This document shows positions 1-11,500 of a DNA stretch of 43,831 nt, one piece after another. A model generated the notes under the pieces. That model ran no database searches. It had not been told where the DNA came from and worked only from the letters and a program-made list of their open reading frames with translations. Each line of letters begins with the position of its first letter. The stretch's first letter is position 1. The translations under genes and the position numbers were made by a program. This DNA comes from CAJUPY01 sp051871275 (lineage in GTDB: Bacteria > Bacteroidota > Bacteroidia > Bacteroidales > Muribaculaceae), in NCBI GenBank assembly GCA_051871275.1, contig JBJECR010000083.1, forward strand, positions 1 to 43,831, in the 5' to 3' direction.

Positions 1-1688
1 GCGAGGATATAATTGAAAACTTCACGTTCATTCCAGGTGTGCGGTGAGCTGACACCGCGGTTTTCCTCAATTTCCAGTGTCCAATAATCGTTGTCTATTT
101 TGGGGTGGATAAAATCATAGATGTCGCGGAGAAACTCCATCACTTTTCCGTGTTGCACCTGATTTTCCACTACAATCTTATATGTGTCGCCATTCACGAG
201 TGCGGGAATGGAGTTTCTCATAGCATTTATGAGGAGTTTCTCCGTTGGGTGGAGGTTTGCAAACTCCAGCCAAGCGTCTTTTATCTGTTCTGCGGTGTAT
301 TGCGACTTGCGAACACGCTGCTGTGCCTGCTGAACCGTTTCCGCAGGTTTTTGTTCTTTTTCGTGGAGACGTCTGAGCGACGGACCGGTGATGAAAGTTC
401 GGTTCACGGTTTGCGGAGGTGGCGGTGGAGCCACAGGTCTGTTTGTCACAGCAGGAACCGGAGCAGGAGTAGCCGCAGGTTTTTGCTGCGGTGCGGAAGG
501 CGTCTGCGGAGCGGAAGAGCCGCTTGCAGCCGGTTTTGCCATTTGGGGAATGGGCTTTATTTGCCCCTCTCCCTGCCCGCTATAAGTGGGGGAGGGGCTT
601 AGCAGTTGGCACAGTTTGATGAGCAGAATCTCAACGAGGAAAATCTTATTCGAGGCTGCTCTGTAGTTTAGGTCGGCATCATTGCAAAGGCTCATAGCCT
701 CGTAGAAAAACCGCGGTTCGGCTTTTACGGCTTGTGCCTTCATTGTTTGCTTTATGCTGTCGTCAGTGTCCAGAAGTGCGAGTGTCTGCTCCGTTCGAGA
801 CACAAGGAGGTCTCGGAGGTATTGTGCGAGTCCCGTGATGAAGAAATGAGAGTCAAAGCCTTTATCACGAACCTCTTTATAAATAAGGAGAGCGTTTGTG
901 ACATCTTCCGCAATAAATGCGTCAACAAGTCGGGAGTAATATGTAGCATCCAGCACGTTCAGGTTGTCAATAGTGCTTTGATACGTGATATTACCGCGAG
1001 ACGAAGCTGCAACCTGGTCAAAAATGGAGAGAGCGTCACGCATAGCACCGTCGGCTTTGGAGGCTATCACGTTCAGAGCGGAGCGTTCCGCCGTCATGCC
1101 CTCGCTTTTAGCCACATATTCCAGGTGGTCTATTATATCCTTGATAGTGATGCGGTTAAAGTCGTAAATCTGGCAACGGGAGAGGATTGTTGGCAGGATT
1201 TTATGCTTTTCCGTAGTGGCAAGGATGAAAATCACGTAGCTTGGGGGCTCTTCCAGAGTTTTGAGGAAAGAGTTGAAAGCCGCCACGGAAAGCATGTGGA
1301 CCTCGTCTATGATAAAAACGCGGTACTTGCCGTTTGTGGGCGGGATAAGCACCTGGTCGCAGAGCGAGCGGATATCTTCCACGCCATTGTTTGAGGCGGC
1401 GTCAAGTTCTACGATGTTCAGCGAACGACCTTCATTAAAAGCCCTGCAGGAGTCGCACTCGTTGCAAGGATTACCGTCGGCAGTGGGGTGCTGACAGTTT
1501 ATAGTCTTCGCAAAAATTCTGGCACACGACGTTTTACCCACTCCTCGAGAGCCGCAGAAGAGGTAAGCATGTGCAAGTCGCCCTGTGGCAATGGCGTTTC
1601 TGAGCGTCAAAGTGAGCGACTTCTGCCCCACAACGGTGTCAAACGTTGACGGGCGGTATTTTCTGGCTGATACTAAATATTGTTCCAT
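1..1688 (-). CDS. dnaX: DNA polymerase III subunit gamma/tau, cut by left edge
   Basis: This is the clamp-loader ATPase of the replicative DNA polymerase. The reading frame stays open from the ATG at 1688 to the left edge (562 codons), so the C-terminus is missing. Visible parts are the Walker A motif GSRGVGKTS (residues 46-54), a zinc-binding set of cysteines (C65, C75, C78, C81), the Walker B stretch IIDEVHML, and the sensor region around ATTEKHKILPTILSR. After about residue 360 comes a Pro/Ala/Gln-rich linker, then a folded tau-like region. The linker carries a GC-rich palindrome read in frame (residues 364-376), listed separately. The start is supported by the conserved N-terminus EQYLVSARKYRPSTFD and by a promoter box 6 bases upstream. 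The gene is divergent from the YigZ-family gene. Confidence 0.97.
   Translation of the reverse strand, partial: MEQYLVSARKYRPSTFDTVVGQKSLTLTLRNAIATGRLAHAYLFCGSRGVGKTSCARIFAKTINCQHPTADGNPCNECDSCRAFNEGRSLNIVELDAASNNGVEDIRSLCDQVLIPPTNGKYRVFIIDEVHMLSVAAFNSFLKTLEEPPSYVIFILATTEKHKILPTILSRCQIYDFNRITIKDIIDHLEYVAKSEGMTAERSALNVIASKADGAMRDALSIFDQVAASSRGNITYQSTIDNLNVLDATYYSRLVDAFIAEDVTNALLIYKEVRDKGFDSHFFITGLAQYLRDLLVSRTEQTLALLDTDDSIKQTMKAQAVKAEPRFFYEAMSLCNDADLNYRAASNKIFLVEILLIKLCQLLSPSPTYSGQGEGQIKPIPQMAKPAASGSSAPQTPSAPQQKPAATPAPVPAVTNRPVAPPPPPQTVNRTFITGPSLRRLHEKEQKPAETVQQAQQRVRKSQYTAEQIKDAWLEFANLHPTEKLLINAMRNSIPALVNGDTYKIVVENQVQHGKVMEFLRDIYDFIHPKIDNDYWTLEIEENRGVSSPHTWNEREVFNYIL
563..598. repeat. GC-rich palindrome inside dnaX linker
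   Basis: An 11-bp stem (563-573 with 588-598, one G-T wobble) encloses a 14-base loop. It lies in frame in the low-complexity linker of dnaX and encodes roughly SPSPTYSGQGEGQ, a composition unlike the flanking Ala/Pro/Gln sequence. It resembles the short dyad elements often seen between genes in Bacteroidales. That resemblance is from memory; no second copy was seen in this window. Confidence 0.6.
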
Positions 1689-1694
1689 CACTCG

Positions 1695-1702
1695 CAAAGG
1701 TA
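1695..1702 (-). promoter_or_regulatory. dnaX -7 promoter box
   Basis: On the minus strand this reads TACCTTTG, matching the Bacteroidetes TAnnTTTG element. Only 6 bases separate it from the dnaX ATG, so the mRNA is predicted to have almost no 5' leader. No good TTTG element was seen about 20 bases further upstream. Confidence 0.6.
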
Positions 1703-1740
1703 ACTATTTTTTACGGAATTGGAAACATAATTTGAAAAAA

Positions 1741-1773
1741 TTGTGTGACGCTCGAAAAATATAATTACCTTTG
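1741..1773 (+). promoter_or_regulatory. Promoter of yigZ-family gene
   Basis: The box TACCTTTG (1766-1773) lies 22 bases after a TTG (1741-1743). The ATG follows 8 bases after the box, again implying a leader of only a few bases. It sits back to back with the dnaX promoter. Confidence 0.6.
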
Positions 1774-1781
1774 TAATACAA

Positions 1782-2378
1782 ATGGGCGACACGTTTTATA
1801 CACTGAAAAAACCTGCCGAGGGCATTTACAAGGAGAAAATGAGCAAATTTCTCTCCTTCGCCCACCCCGTCACCACAGTGGAGGAGGCAAAGGCAGTGAT
1901 AGCAAAGTATCAGAAGGAATACTTTGACGCACGCCATGTGTGCTGGGCTTATATGATTGGTGCTGAGCGGAAAACGTTTATGAGCAACGACAACGGCGAG
2001 CCTTCCGGCACTGCAGGTCGCCCCATTCTGGGACAGATAAATTCCTTTGGACTTACAAACATCGTGATATGCGTGGTTCGCTACTTCGGCGGCATAAAAC
2101 TGGGCACGTCCGGACTGATTGTGGCATACAAAGAGGCTGCACGCGAGGCTATTGAGGCAGGAGAGATAATAGAGTGCCACGAAATGGCGGAAGTGACCTT
2201 TACTTTTCCTTACCTCGCCATGAACGATGTGATGAAACTTGTGAAAAACTGCGATGCACAAATAGTAAGTCAGATTTTTGACAATTCCTGCTCTATGACG
2301 CTCTCCACACGCTTGGACAATGAGCAAATGCTCAAAAAACGCCTTGAAGATATTGACGGTGTAACCCTCAATGCGTGA
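1782..2378 (+). CDS. yigZ: YigZ/IMPACT family protein
   Basis: This 198-residue protein belongs to the conserved UPF0029/IMPACT family (E. coli YigZ, eukaryotic IMPACT), whose bacterial role is poorly defined; a link to translation or nucleotide binding has been proposed. Family signatures are DARHVCWAYMIG, SNDNGEPSGTAGRPIL and VVRYFGGIKLGTSGLI, followed by the small ferredoxin-like C-terminal domain. The length is normal for the family. I keep the ATG at 1782 rather than the internal one at 1839, because the family's N-terminal segment (SKFLSFAHPVTTVEEA) lies at residues 21-36 and is preceded by conserved-looking sequence. It stands alone as a single-gene unit, divergent from dnaX. Confidence 0.9.
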   Translation: MGDTFYTLKKPAEGIYKEKMSKFLSFAHPVTTVEEAKAVIAKYQKEYFDARHVCWAYMIGAERKTFMSNDNGEPSGTAGRPILGQINSFGLTNIVICVVRYFGGIKLGTSGLIVAYKEAAREAIEAGEIIECHEMAEVTFTFPYLAMNDVMKLVKNCDAQIVSQIFDNSCSMTLSTRLDNEQMLKKRLEDIDGVTLNA

Positions 2379-2426
2379 TTTTCAGTGATTTTCAGCATTT
2401 TAATAGAGATTTTACACCAAATTTTC

Positions 2427-2456
2427 TTGTATTTAATTGATTTTTTTGTAAATTTG
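2427..2456 (+). promoter_or_regulatory. Promoter of the giant surface-protein operon
   Basis: TTG (2427-2429), a 19-base spacer, then TAAATTTG (2449-2456) match the Bacteroidetes -33/-7 consensus well. The leader to the ATG at 2541 would be about 78 bases. The rest of 2379-2540 is AT-rich with no clear terminator for yigZ. Confidence 0.7.
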
Positions 2457-2540
2457 CGGCAAAAGTGCATAATTCGTTAATACGCAATATTTTAGCGGAT
2501 TTTTGCATAAATATCATATACACATTAAAAATACTACATT

Positions 2541-5500
2541 ATGATTACGTGTAGAAGTCGTTTTCATCAGAGTCAAGAGGAAAAATTCAGCATCAGCCGT
2601 ATTTTCCGTGCTGCATTTCACTTAGTGTTTTTAGCATTTATGCTCATTCCGATGCAAACAATCAGTGCAGGAGATATCCAATCCTCATACATATCTTATC
2701 GCGACAGGCTGAAAACATTCGGATATATTTCCATAAAAGTACCGATTTACGATGACAACGGACTTGACGAAGGTCTCCCCATGAGCGACAGCAACTATAG
2801 TTCCATGATTCAGATAGACGGAGAAAACGTGGTGGAACTATATTCTATGAATAAAGCGGGTGCTCCTCAAGACAAAGATAATGGCACATACTGGGTGGAA
2901 TCCAAAATCACCACAAGCAGCAAAATTGTACGCGTAACGGTTTTCCAAAACGATGATGAAAATAGCGATGAATCAAACGGCACGGTGCTGAGCACGAGTT
3001 ACACAAAGACTACGCATACCGCTGTTTTGGGAACGTCATACGCATACTACCGCATTTATCTTTCACCTTCTTACCTTAAAAGCCTCGGCACAGGCAAATC
3101 CAAGTTTAATGTTCACTTGGGTATAGACGAAAATAACGGTAATGATGACAGGGTAGTAGAGCTTTCAAGCAATTTTACTTTTGACTACCCAACTGCACCT
3201 GACGTAAAATTCGACTACTCAAGAACATACCCGGGACAATACGACATCACTTTCACAGGAAAGGCTAACGACCAATACCGAATATATCCAATCTCACAGA
3301 GTTTCACTACCATTTCTTCTGCTGTTTCACTAATCACACATCAGTGGAAACGAAGCAACAGTTCATCTACGTTCACACTTACTTATAATCACAAACTTTC
3401 CGACTATCAGTACCTTGATACGGAATCTTCATTCACAATTCCGGCTCTCCAATACCCGGAAAACTTGAAAGTGGAGCAAGCAGATAGCGGCAAGATAGCA
3501 ATAACATGGGATATTCCCACACCTAATGACACACATTATATTTCCGGCGACAGATTTCAAATTCAACGCAGCAACAACAGCGACTTCTCAAACACAAAAG
3601 ATATAGGTTACGTAGATTATTTCAACGGCAAAAGTGTCACCGTTTATGACGATGCAAGAAATGAAAACTTAAACGGAACTTTTTACTACCGCATTCGCCG
3701 TACAGACCCGCAATCATACTGGGGCTGGAATGACTATGAAATGGCATCGGCTGAAATTCACATGAAGCACAAATACATTGAAACCGCTACTGCTCGAATG
3801 AGTGACAAACCGAGTTCCAACGAAGTAATCATAACATGGAATTACGATAGCGGCAATGTGATGACTACAGGCACAAAAATCATTCTCATAAGAAAAAATA
3901 TTACACAGGGCAACTCTGAAATCACTATAACTCTCCCGGATTCCTGTCTCTCCACTCGCTGCTACACCGAGCAACTGCCCACAGCCTGCGACGTATATGA
4001 GTACAGCCTGAAACTACAGCCGGGAGCAGATGCCTATTCGCTCCAAAATCCTGCAATTTCCGTAACGGGCGAAGACGACATTTACAGTGTGCTGCGAGGA
4101 AATGTGGTGATGTTCACCGCCTCAAAAGGTTACTATTCGGATAGAGTGGATTTGGAATGGAAAACAGACGGACTGCCTATCACATCTTTTTCCATCTCCG
4201 CACGCGAGCACGACTCAAATGCCGTTTTCAAGCAGATAGCCTCCGTGCAAGCAAGCACCGGCAATACACAGTATTCATACACATACGACAAGGCTGTTCC
4301 CGGAGTGGTTTATGACTTCAAGATAGGTGCCATCTCCGAATGTGCAGACACATCCGCAGTGATAGAATACAAGCACACGATAGTGGGATTTCGCACTCCT
4401 ACAGGACAAATCTACGGACGTGTGACATTCAGTGACGGGCAAGCCGTGCCGGACGTGGAAGTGCGTGCTGAAGCCACAGACAACACCGGAATCCCGGGAA
4501 AAGCATACCGCTTTGACGGCAACTCACATCTGCGAACAGTAACAAAATCACTCCTTGACACCGCCCAAAACGTAACACTGGAAGCCTGGATAAAACCGGA
4601 AAGCGAAGGGACGATAATCTCCAAACCGAATATGTATTCACTCAAATACTCCGGAGGAAAAGTGGTGCTTGAGTACGGCACACAAAAAGTAACGAGCAAA
4701 ACAGACGTTTCTTTCTACACAAAAGACAAACCGTTCCTCCACGTGGCAGCCACCATCGGCGACAGCATAAAAATATACCTGAACGGCAAATGTGATGCCG
4801 CAGAACCTCGTTCAGAACTCGTTGCTGCAAGTGAAGAATGTGTGACAATCGGCGGTAATTTCAAAGGCGTGATAGATGATGTGCGTCTTTGGAACACTGT
4901 TCGCAGCGAAGAAGATGTGGCAAAAAACTATAACCGTTACCTTACGGGAAATGAAGAAGGACTTAAAGCCTACTATACGTTTGATTATTCCGTAGATTCC
5001 GAATTTTTTGACATTTCTTTCACAGGAAATGATTACAACAAAAATCACGGGCTTTCCGTTTCCGCTGTTATCACAGATGAAGTGCCGGATGCCACTCAAC
5101 TCGGATATAAGTATTATACAGACGACAATGGCTCTTACTACCTGAGAGGCTTGCCTTACACAGGAAACGGCACAACATACATGATAATCCCTACAAAGGG
5201 AATACATCAGTTTAATCCCGTAAACGACCTGCGGCTGCTGAACACAAACTCCCAAAGCCACACAGTGAACTTTACGGACAAATCATCTTTCTCCGTGTCC
5301 GGAAAAGTGACATACGAAGGCGGAACAATTCCTGTGGAAGGCGTTTCATTTAAGATTGACGGCACTGTTGCCATGGACAGCAAGGGAAATATACTGAAAA
5401 CCGATGCCTCCGGAATGTTTGACATTGAAGTTCCGGTAGGGCAACATGAAGTGATGGCTGTCAGAGAAGGACATACATTCAAAAATGACGGCAAAATCAC

Positions 5501-8500
5501 GAACAGCGACGGCACAGACCGTAACTACCAAGATATGGTGTCCGGACTGGAACTTATAGACATCACTAAAGCAAGATTCGTGGGAAGAGTTGCCGGCGGT
5601 ACTGTTCAGCAAGGTCTTGCCATTGGTCACCCGGATTCTAAAAACAACCTCGCAGACAGTGTAAAAGTGGTGCTTACGTACCAAAACGAAGCATACACAA
5701 TGGTTTCCACACCACGCAATGAAACATATAAACTCAACAAAACCGCTTACACCGCAGATACTCTCGCAAACACGGTAAACTATGCAGGAAACGTGATTAC
5801 AATTCTCCCGAACTCCAAAACCGGCGAATTTTACGCAGACGTGATTCCTACAAAGTATCGTGTTGATGTTCTCGTGCCCGGACACGACGACAATCCTATC
5901 CCCGGCAGCGGTGAAGAACTGAGTTTTATAGGAAGCCTCGGCAAGAGTTTCGACATTGTCTGCTACACGGACTCCGTATCTACGGAAGGAAGCCTGAAAG
6001 AAGTGACAGACACCATAGTATATAACAAAAAGTCACTCTTTATAAAGCGTTACAGCCCTTCAATAGTAGTGCAAGAGAAAGAAAACGGCAATCTTCACGA
6101 ATACTTTGGCAAAGACACAGTAACAGTCAAGTTCCTTGACGAAAGAAACAATTTCACGGCTTGCTCTTACGACAAAACTACCGGAAAATACACTTTCGGA
6201 ATGCCTGTCTATGAGCAAAACAATGAAATCACATATAAGATTAAAACATGTGAAGTATATCAATACAAGGACTACAACGGAAAAGACGTGACAGACGTTG
6301 AACCTGATATGATTCCTTCCGCAAAAGGAACTATCACATTCACCGGCACAGACCTTGCACTTAAAAGCGACACTACACTTGTCACAGACAGTAACGGCGA
6401 AGCACTATGGACATTTAAGGTAAATATGCCGGATATGACAACAGCCACACGCAAAGTTGCCATTCAATACACCTACGTTGATTCCGCCGAAAACTATTCC
6501 ACTCAAACAGAAGGCAAAACGGTAACCGTGGATTGGGACGGCAAATTTGATGCTATCGTACTCGGTAGCAGAACATTGGGCACTAATTTTATAACCGCCG
6601 GACCGGACGACATTTTGTTTGTGCTCCGAGACCCACCTGGCAGCAATAGTTATTCTTACCTTGAAAAGGGTGTTTCCGTAACAAAAACAAATACTTACAC
6701 AGGTTCTGCCGATACAAATACGAACCTTGATTTTGGAACTAAATTTGGTGTCAAAAAATTCTATTACCTCGGAGCAGGTGCCGGAAGCGGACAATACTTT
6801 GAGCTTGAAGATAAAGCAGGTGGAGGCGTAAAAGCAGACTTTAAGATAGGAGGAACGGATAGTGATATAAAAACTATTACCACCACATCAAAGTTTCAAA
6901 CAAGCAGCGACCAAGCATACGTAGGAGCAGATGGAGACTTATTTGTTGGATTTTCCACAAATATCACTTTAGGAACAGTGGAAAGTGTGGGCATAATCTC
7001 AAAAAAAGTATATGAAGCGGACTCGAATGACTTTACCGTTTATTCCGAGATTCATTCAGATATAGACACTTTGCTTATAGCAAAATCCACAGACATCGGT
7101 ATGAGTGAAAATTATAGCACTCTCTTTGCTTACACTCAACTGCATATAGAAAATACACTTATTCCACAACTCATTGCTACACGAAATTCGCTTCTTTTGC
7201 CAAACACGGAAAGTGATTCATACTATAAGTCGCTTGCAAACAGCAAAAAAGACAATGTCTATGTGTCAAAACTCGCCGTTGACGACATAAATTACGGCAA
7301 GAGCAATAATGACTCTATCTTTGGAAGTAAAGCCACAGACGCCTTTGACGGACCGAGTTACAAAATCTATACCCCGGACAACATAAACAAAAGCGACACC
7401 ATTGTGTTCTTGAACCAGTCTGTTACAAACTGGGAAAAACACTTATATAACAATGAAAAACAAAAAGCACTCGCTGAAACTAAAAACAATGTTTCATTCC
7501 AAGCAGGCTCCAACTTTTCATACACTCAAGCCTACTCATTCACTCGCTCCGAGAATGTCAATTTCTCTATAGGAGTGGGAGCTAACGTTTTTGAAGGAGG
7601 AGTTGCATCTTTTGGCGGCAAAGGCTTAAACTTAACATTCAGAAACAATACAACCACCACACACGGCGGCTCTTTCACCACAAATGAAGAGGCAAAAACA
7701 GCACAAGGTTTTGTACTCGCAGAAAGTGGCAGCGACTATATAAGCTTGGACATTTGCACCGAGACGGGTTACGACAGTGACGACCAATTCCACAAATATG
7801 ATGAAATTGACAATTTATCCGATTACGAAGGCACTTTCACTACTTTTATTTTCAAGAAAACAGGCGGTGCCACAAAATGCCCGTACGAAGGTGCCTACCG
7901 CACCAAGTATTATGAAACGGGAAAATATATCGATGCGGCTACCATAAAAATTGAAGTGCCGGAACTTTCCGTGGAAAATAATTTTATAGACAATGTGCCT
8001 TCCGGTGAGGCTGCAAAATTCACACTCTACCTCAGAAATAACTCCGAAGCACAAAAAGACCTCTACTATGACCTCTCGCTTGATGATGCCACAAACCCGA
8101 ACGGTGCACAATTATTTATCGACGGCAGTCCGCTGGGCGACGGCAGAACGGTATTTGTTCCTGCAGGTGAAACCATCACAAAGATTCTGGAAGTACGTAA
8201 AGGCACGGAGATGAACTACGACAATATGGTGCTGTGGCTTTCTTCACAGTGTCAGTGTAACCTTGCTGATGCTCAAGAAGATATCTATGATGCCGTTACA
8301 CTCAGCGTTCACTTCACCCCGTCTGCCACAGCGGTAAACATCAAAAAACCTACCGCCACGTGGACTTACAACACAAAACTGCCCACAAAAAAATATGATG
8401 ACGTGCTGCAGCACTATATGACCGTAACCCTTGACGGTTTTGACGTGAACTATGAGAATTTTCACCGTGTAATGCTCCAGTACAAACCCGCTTCCGGCTC

Positions 8501-11500
8501 TGAAGACGACTGGATTACACTGATGAGTTACTACTCCGATGAAACGGCATACGAAGATGCAAAAAACAACGGAATGAACGCGGAAATGATAAGTGCCGAC
8601 GACCAAGGTACTATAACCTACCTTTGGTTTATGGACGACCTTCCGGACCAAAAATACGATATTCGTGCCGTGGGTACAAGCATGATAAGCAATGTGGAAT
8701 ACTATAATTATTCCGAGGTACACTCCGGCGTAAAAGATATGTATAACCCGCGACTTTTCGGCAGTGCTCAGCCTGCAAACGGCATCCTCACCGTGAACGA
8801 TGAAATCCGACTTAACTTCAACGAAGCAATAGCGGAAGGACTGCTGACAGATAATAATTTTGAGGTTACGGGTATAAGAAACGGTGCTGTTACGGACCAC
8901 TCCGTTTCCATAACTCTTGACGGTGAAAACGATGCCCTGACGGAATCTCTTTTCCGTAGCTGGAAAGGCAAAAACCTCACAATCGAACTCTGGATTCTTG
9001 CAGACAAACCTCAAGATGCCGTACTGTTCAGTCACGGTAGCGGTAAAGACTTGCTTGAACTCTGCATCACGGCAGACAATCACCTCAAAATAAATGCAAA
9101 CGGAAACAGCATTGTAAGCAATGAGACTATTCCGTACGAAGCAGGAACATGGGCACACGTGGCGATGACTTATTCGTCTGACGGAAATGTTTCCGCTTAC
9201 TACAATTACACTGAAATTATAGGTAATAAATACGTTGGAACATACTCCGGCAACGGTACTTACGCCTTTGGTGCAAGCATAGATAGCAGCGGCTGTTTTG
9301 CAGGAAAAATGCACAATGCCCGCATCTGGGACAAGATTGTTCCACTTGCTCGTCTGCAAACAAACAGCCTCACTCTGCTCTCCGGTGCGGAAAGCAATCT
9401 TCTGGCATACTACCCGATGAATGAAGCTCGCGGAACAGTGGTGCAGGACAAGGCACGCGGAGTGAATATGCTAATGAAAGGCGGTGACTGGACAGTGCCG
9501 GAAGGACGTGCCGTTTCACTTGACGGAGAGAAACAATACGTGAAATTGCCAACGGGTGCAAGCGTGGTTGATTCCACTATGGACTACACTCTGGAAATGT
9601 GGTTTAAGGCTGATGAAAAAAACACTAACGCAACCCTTGCTGCAAGCGGCAAAGGCGACGGAACAGATGCTCTCGGCTCCGAAAACCTCTTCTTCCTGGG
9701 ATTTGAAAACGGACTTCTTACTTTCCGCAACAACGGCTATGCGGCAGTCTGCAAAGGTAACTATCTGGACAACAACTGGCACCACACCGCTGTGGCTGTG
9801 AACCGCAACAGCGGACGTGCACAAATATTCGTTGACGGCACTCTGAATACTTATTTTGATGCTCTGAACCTTGGCGGACTTGAAGCGGAATACGTAAATC
9901 TGGGTGTAACGCAAAAACTTGAGAAAGCCGGAGAAAACATTGTGGCAGACACCACATATACGGACTTCTTCAAAGGAGAAATAGACGAATTCCGCCTCTG
10001 GAAACTTTACAGAAACGAAAGCATCACCGCAAACGGTATGGCAAACAAACTTGACGGAACGGAAAAAGGACTTATTGCTTACTATCCTTTTGAACACTAT
10101 GTGGACTGGCAAGGCACACCGGAACTCCAATTCACAGCAGACTGCCAAGTTGCAGACCTGAGTGAACCGTGCACGGCAGTGATTTCCTCCGGAACTGTGG
10201 AAACCGCCGTTTCTGCACCGATAAAGGCAAAAGAACCCGTAAGTGATTTGCTTTACGATTTTGTGGTAAACGACGATGCCCTTATCATAAACCTGAACGA
10301 GCCCTACGAGAGAATAGAAAAATCTATCGTGACATTCACTGTTGACGGCGTGCGTGACCTTAACGGAAATGAAATTTTAAGTCCTGTCACCTGGACGGCA
10401 TACATAGACAGAAATCAGCTCAAATGGAGCGACACAAGTCTTGAAATCCGCAAGCCTTACGGCGAAGAACTCTCATTCAGCGTCCGTGCAAACAATAATG
10501 GCGGTTCCGTTCAGTACTTTACCATAGAAAATATGCCGTCTTGGCTGAATGTCAGTCCTTCAAGCGGCACTATTGACCCGGCATCCGGAATAGACGTGGT
10601 GTTCACCATAAATCCGAAACTGAACATCGGCTATTACGACGAAGTGATTTATATGCGAAACGACAACAATGTGACGGAATCACTTGCCCTGAACATAAAA
10701 GTGGAAGGCGAAAAACCGGACTGGAGTGTCAATCCGCATGATTTTGAGTACAATATGTCCGTATTCGGCAAAATAATGATAGATGATGTCTATTCAAACG
10801 ATGAAGAAGACATCCTCGCATCTTTCAGCAAAGGTACTTGCACCGGTGTTTGCAACAACAAGTATTACAGTGAAAATGATACTTATTACACCCTGCTCAC
10901 AATCTATGGCAATGAATCCGACGAGACACCTGCCCGCTTCAAACTCTATGACGCAAGCACAGGTACTGTCTATACGGCAGAACCGAGCAAAACAATCACT
11001 TTCTGCAACGATGCCGTGATTGGCAGCCCTGATGCCCCCATTATCTTTACCGCTAAAAAAGAAAGAATCCAAACACTGAATCTTGAATCAGGGTGGAGTT
11101 GGATTTCAACATACATTGATACTAAGGACAAAACCGTTTCCGATATATTCTATAATGGCAACTGGACAAAGGAAGATATCATCAAGAGCGAAGACAATCA
11201 GTTTGTATCGTACTACCCCAATACCGGCTGGGAAGGAACGCTTTACTATATGAACTGTGGCACAATGTACAAAATATACTGTGTAAACCCGAATGTAGTG
11301 GAAATCACGGGAGCCCCCGTTGAAGCATCTTCCGTTATTATAAATATCAAAGGTCTCGGCGATGACAATATTCCACACTGGAATTATATTTCATATATTC
11401 CGAGTATCACAATGAGTGTGAAAGAAGCACTTGCCGGATACGCTGCCGGTGATGGCGATATCATTAAGTCACAAACACAAATGGCTATGTATTCCTCTAC

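Noticed and set aside
105..1394. Plus-strand open frames (165 and 220 codons) across dnaX
   Set aside because: Both are antisense to unmistakable DnaX motifs and show no family resemblance.
8244..9359. 371-codon open frame on the minus strand inside the giant gene
   Set aside because: It lies wholly antisense to a clear multidomain coding region. Its product has no signal or domain and is rich in Cys/Val/His, as expected from the complement of this codon usage.
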